This document shows positions 14,581 to 16,891 of a DNA stretch of 16,891 bases, piece by piece. The notes beneath the pieces are model-generated. The model had not been told where the DNA came from and made no database searches. It saw only the letters and a list, made by a program, of their open reading frames with translations. Numbering within the stretch: the stretch's first letter is position 1; every line of letters begins with the position of its first letter. Location of the stretch: contig DASXEX010000026.1 of assembly GCA_036489905.1 (NCBI GenBank), positions 1 through 16,891 of the forward strand, in the 5' to 3' direction. This DNA comes from JAICLK01 sp036489905 (GTDB lineage Bacteria > Patescibacteriota > Saccharimonadia > Saccharimonadales > UBA4665). The position numbers and the translations under genes were made by a program.

Positions 14581-14990
14581 CGGCGCAGCGCTCCTATATC
14601 TTTCAATGCTTGGCGAAAACCGAGCAGCGCTTGCTTCACATCTTTTTCGCGCAACTTCACGTTGTCTTCGTGTACGAGTCGGTTGCGTAACTTGTGGCTG
14701 AACCACACGCCATCGTTGTCGGTTAAGATCCGTTGGGCTGCAACCAACCGTTCGCCCATCGCCTTGCCCTTGAAACGGCGTTTTTTGAGCGCTTCGTCCA
14801 GCAATTTGTCGGCGTTGATAACCGCCAACGGCCACGTGTCTTTCACGCTGCAAAGCTTCTGCAGCTCCTGCCATCTTTTTTGGAAATACGTTGTTTTAAG
14901 CACCTTCGGGCGGCGCCGCAGCAAGCTGCCGCCAAGCACCAAGGTTATTAAAACGACAACCGCAGCTACGGCCGCAACTTCGCTGTTCAT
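14577..14990 (-). CDS. Small membrane-anchored protein with a HEPN-like RNxxxH motif
   Basis: This 137-residue protein is inserted between gatA and gatB with ATGA overlaps on both sides. A hydrophobic helix spans residues 5-23 (VAAVAAVVVLITLVLGGSL), followed by RRR, suggesting an N-out anchor with a cytoplasmic soluble part. The soluble helical domain has NADKLLDEALKKRRFKGKAM, GERLVAA and VWFSHKLRNRLVHE. RNRLVH (102-107) fits the R-x4-6-H motif, with Asn in second place, of HEPN-fold proteins, some of which are RNases. I have an impression of similar W..HK.RN...HE proteins in CPR genomes, but no named family is assigned. A role linked to tRNA or the amidotransferase is inference from position only; it may be a passenger in the operon. 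Confidence 0.8.
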   Translation of the reverse strand: MNSEVAAVAAVVVLITLVLGGSLLRRRPKVLKTTYFQKRWQELQKLCSVKDTWPLAVINADKLLDEALKKRRFKGKAMGERLVAAQRILTDNDGVWFSHKLRNRLVHEDNVKLREKDVKQALLGFRQALKDIGALRR

Positions 14991-16417
14991 GCCAGTAACT
15001 CCTCCGTACTTTTCGCCAAACTAAGCAACTCGCGATCTTTGTGCTGTGCCGCCATCAGCTGCAGGCCGACCGGCAACCCATCACTCATGCCCGCCGGAAT
15101 GCTAATGGCCGGAATGCCGGCCAAGTTCGCGCCGACCGTCATCATATCTGCCATGTACATTCGCAGCGGATCGCTGACCTCGCCGATTTTGAAGGCAGTC
15201 GTCAATGTCGTCGGATTGAGCAGAAAATCCACCTGTCTGAAAACGTCATTGAACTCATTGACAATCTTTGTGCGCACCGTCTGCGCCTTCTTATAATACG
15301 CGTCGTAGTAGCCACTGCTGAGCACGTACGTTCCCATCATAATGCGACGCTTCGCCTCGTTGCCAAAGCCGACACCACGCGATTTGGCATAGCTTTCGTC
15401 CAAATCTCTTACGCTTTCATACGTGTATCCGAAGCGCTGGCCGTCGTAGCGGCTCAAGTTACTGCTGATTTCAGCCGACACGAGGATATAATAGACGGCA
15501 AGCGAAAGTGGCAAGCTAGGCAGGCTGACTTCCCGCACATCCGCGCCCGCGTCCTTCAACTTTTGGATTGCCGCTTCGATGGCTGCCTTGACCCCTGGTG
15601 ACACGCCTTCATCCATGTACTCTTTGATAACGCCGATTTTTTTGCGTGAAACGACACGGTCAAACTTCATGTAGCTCGAGGCGTCCCGACTGATGGTCGT
15701 GCTGTCCAGCACATCAATACCGGCCATCACGTCGAGCACGATCGCCGCATCCTCGACCGTTCGCGTCAGCGGCCCAATAACGTCCGTGCTGCTCGCCATC
15801 GCCACCACACCGCTGCGTGAAACCAAACCATACGTTGGCTTGTAGCCTACACAACCGGAAAAGCTGGCTGGCTGGCGAATTGAACCGCCGGTATCGGTGC
15901 CGAGCGCGAACGGCGCCATATCCAGCACAACCGCCGCTGCCGAACCGCCCGAGCTGCCGCCCGGCACGCGGGTTTTGTCGTGCGGGTTTTTAGTCGCAAA
16001 AAAGTCACTATTCTCGGTGCTGCTGCCATGCGCGAATGCGTCCAGGTTCGCCTTGGCCACGCAAATCGCGCCCGCAGCTTCCAGCCGCTCGACCGTGGTT
16101 GCCTGATACGGCGCCTCGAAACCTTTCAAAATATTGCTGGCCGCGGTCGTCTCCGCTCCGAACACCAAAAAATTATCCTTGGCAATAAACGGCACCCCCG
16201 CCAGCGCACCGGCCGTGTCGCCGCGTTGCACTGCCGCGTCAATCTCGTCCGCCCGCTCCAGCGCCCGCTTTTCAAGCGTCGCGATTATCGCGTCGTACTC
16301 ACTTTTTTCCGCGATAGTTTTGAGCGACTTTTCAACCAGCTCGCGCGCTTTCAGCTGACCGCTCTGCACTTTTGCGGCAATGTCGGCAATCGGCAACCAC
16401 TGGCTTTGCGCTGACAT
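14987..16417 (-). CDS. gatA: Aspartyl/glutamyl-tRNA amidotransferase subunit A
   Basis: GatA is the amidase-signature subunit that frees ammonia from glutamine for transfer to the activated aminoacyl-tRNA on GatB. It has 476 residues, full length for the family. The Ser-cisSer-Lys triad is visible: Lys80 in PFIAKDNF, Ser155 in VPGGSSGGSAAAV and Ser179 in GTDTGGSIRQPA. GYKPTYGLVSRSGVVAMASS, DVIGPLTRTVEDAA and GYYDAYYKKAQ are also typical of GatA. Its ATG overlaps the stop of gatC (TAATG), and its TGA overlaps the ATG of the small membrane gene. The complete set gatC, gatA, gatB in one operon indicates the indirect route to Gln-tRNA and/or Asn-tRNA. Confidence 0.97.
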   Translation of the reverse strand: MSAQSQWLPIADIAAKVQSGQLKARELVEKSLKTIAEKSEYDAIIATLEKRALERADEIDAAVQRGDTAGALAGVPFIAKDNFLVFGAETTAASNILKGFEAPYQATTVERLEAAGAICVAKANLDAFAHGSSTENSDFFATKNPHDKTRVPGGSSGGSAAAVVLDMAPFALGTDTGGSIRQPASFSGCVGYKPTYGLVSRSGVVAMASSTDVIGPLTRTVEDAAIVLDVMAGIDVLDSTTISRDASSYMKFDRVVSRKKIGVIKEYMDEGVSPGVKAAIEAAIQKLKDAGADVREVSLPSLPLSLAVYYILVSAEISSNLSRYDGQRFGYTYESVRDLDESYAKSRGVGFGNEAKRRIMMGTYVLSSGYYDAYYKKAQTVRTKIVNEFNDVFRQVDFLLNPTTLTTAFKIGEVSDPLRMYMADMMTVGANLAGIPAISIPAGMSDGLPVGLQLMAAQHKDRELLSLAKSTEELLA

Positions 16418-16710
16418 TATCCGATCATCCTTTTCACTTTGATATGGTCGTCCAGCACTTCAGGTACATTTTTCAACAACTCTTTCGGTGCGTAGCCATA
16501 ATCCACGACCTCGTCCTTGCGCATCACGTTTGTGAGTCCGGTCACTTGGTTCGTCGGTTCGAGTCCGTTCACATCAACAGCCTGCAATTGCTCGACGTAG
16601 TGCAAAATTTCCGTCAGCTCTTTGGCAAAACGCTCAATTTCCTCGTCGGTCAAATCGAGCCGCGCGAGCCGAGCCAACTTCAACACATCATCACGAGATA
16701 AATCCGCCAT
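16417..16710 (-). CDS. gatC: Aspartyl/glutamyl-tRNA amidotransferase subunit C
   Basis: GatC is the small belt subunit that stabilises the GatA-GatB complex. It has 97 residues, the usual length. The typical start is LSRDDVLKLARLARLDLTDE (4-23), then FAKELTEILHYVEQLQAVDV and GLEPTNQV. The Arg/Asp-rich tail (MRKDEVVDYGYAPKELLKNV) wraps GatA in known structures. ATG 16710 gives the standard N-terminus; a -10 box ends 8 nt before it. A longer in-frame start exists at 16782 but would precede the -10 and lie within the direct repeats. It is the first gene of the minus-strand operon extending to 10748. Confidence 0.95.
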   Translation of the reverse strand: MADLSRDDVLKLARLARLDLTDEEIERFAKELTEILHYVEQLQAVDVNGLEPTNQVTGLTNVMRKDEVVDYGYAPKELLKNVPEVLDDHIKVKRMIG

Positions 16711-16718
16711 TGCCAGTA

Positions 16719-16727
16719 AGTATAGCA
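16719..16727 (-). promoter_or_regulatory. Extended -10 promoter of the gat operon
   Basis: On the minus strand this reads TGCTATACT, an extended -10, ending 8 nt before ATG 16710. No -35 of good quality is seen 17 bp upstream (about 16742-16747). The transcript should begin at or within a few bases of the start codon, with no Shine-Dalgarno. Confidence 0.6.
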
Positions 16728-16757
16728 CCGCCGGGGGGAGTACGCTAGAATACCGAC

Positions 16758-16817
16758 TTAGCTCATAAATAAAGTTCCCCAAGTAGTATTCGTTAGCTCA
16801 TTAAAAAAGTACCCGTA
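16758..16817. repeat. Two imperfect 25-bp direct repeats, period 35 bp
   Basis: TTAGCTCAT plus AAATAAAGTTCCCCAA (16758-16782) and TTAGCTCAT plus TAAAAAAGTACCCGTA (16793-16817) match at 20 of 25 positions, including the first nine. They lie between the gatC promoter and the start of the probable IS3-type transposase. They may be part of an insertion sequence end (transposase or regulator sites) or operator-like repeats. Confidence 0.6.
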
Positions 16818-16851
16818 ATCTTCTATCATGCTGTCTGGTATGGAGGTGCGG

Positions 16852-16891
16852 ATGAAGGGACGCTATATGAGCAAGTTAACTCGCAAAGATT
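16852..16891 (+). CDS. Start of a probable IS3-family transposase (OrfA), cut by window end
   Basis: Only 13 codons are visible: MKGRYMSKLTRKD. A strong Shine-Dalgarno GGAGG (16842-16846) precedes the ATG; ATG 16867 (MSKLTRKD) is an alternative start. MSKLTRKDK-like starts are common in the helix-turn-helix OrfA of IS3-family elements of Gram-positive bacteria, which is the sole basis for the call. With so little sequence another protein is possible. Transcription runs away from gatC. Confidence 0.4.
   Translation, partial: MKGRYMSKLTRKD

Noticed and set aside
13621..15024. A 467-codon open frame on the + strand across gatB, the HEPN-like gene and the end of gatA
   Set aside because: It is antisense to well-recognised GatB, shows no domain, and its composition follows the codon structure of the genes below it.
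1..16891. CRISPR arrays, tRNA and rRNA genes
   Set aside because: No regularly spaced repeat array, no tRNA cloverleaf signature and no rRNA-like conserved stretch was noticed by eye; a tRNA scan was not possible.

Overview
The window looks like a chromosomal segment of a Candidate Phyla Radiation (Patescibacteria) bacterium, most probably Saccharibacteria (TM7). This placement is inference: it rests on the general look of the PilB/GspE-type ATPase (no zinc-binding cysteines), the compact overlapping gene order, a gatC-gatA-gatB cluster and small envelope proteins. No rRNA or other phylogenetic marker was available. UGA is used as an ordinary stop (several ATGA start/stop overlaps), so the UGA=Gly code of Absconditabacteria/Gracilibacteria is excluded.

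Left accessory region (1-2.7 kb). The window opens in a wrecked Tn3-family transposon. A piece of the transposase catalytic region lies on the + strand (1-141) and abuts the transposase N-terminus on the - strand (547-132), which has lost one base. A divergent serine resolvase (666-1295) follows, with a probable res site between the two. Next, under its own promoter, is an unusual sigma-70-like protein (1355-2689) that appears to carry two copies of the region-4 helix-turn-helix. This is the most novel-looking gene here.

Core region (2.8-9.7 kb). A PilB/GspE-type ATPase gene (- strand) diverges from a SpoU-family RNA methyltransferase gene (+ strand). A membrane-anchored CAP/SCP-domain protein follows on the +. 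The DNA polymerase III alpha subunit gene dnaE converges on it (- strand), and a nested palindrome separates the two.

Envelope and operon region (9.75-16.7 kb, all - strand). One long, tightly coupled run reads gatC, gatA, a small HEPN-like membrane protein, gatB, a NUDIX hydrolase, and two tandem galU paralogues, mostly joined by ATGA overlaps. It combines the Asp/Glu-tRNA amidotransferase, which makes Gln-tRNA(Gln) and/or Asn-tRNA(Asn), with UDP-sugar supply. A second cluster downstream (DUF948-like, YtxH, DUF5665) encodes three small single-pass membrane proteins.

Right edge (16.74-16.89 kb). A pair of imperfect direct repeats and the first codons of a probable IS3-type transposase sit just upstream of the gatC promoter.

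Four genes (gspE/pilB-like, spoU, DUF948-like, gatC) have a TATACT/TATAGT -10 box only 6-8 nt before the start codon and no Shine-Dalgarno, which suggests leaderless mRNAs. No tRNA, rRNA or CRISPR array was recognised. No stretch longer than 300 bases lacks a gene.
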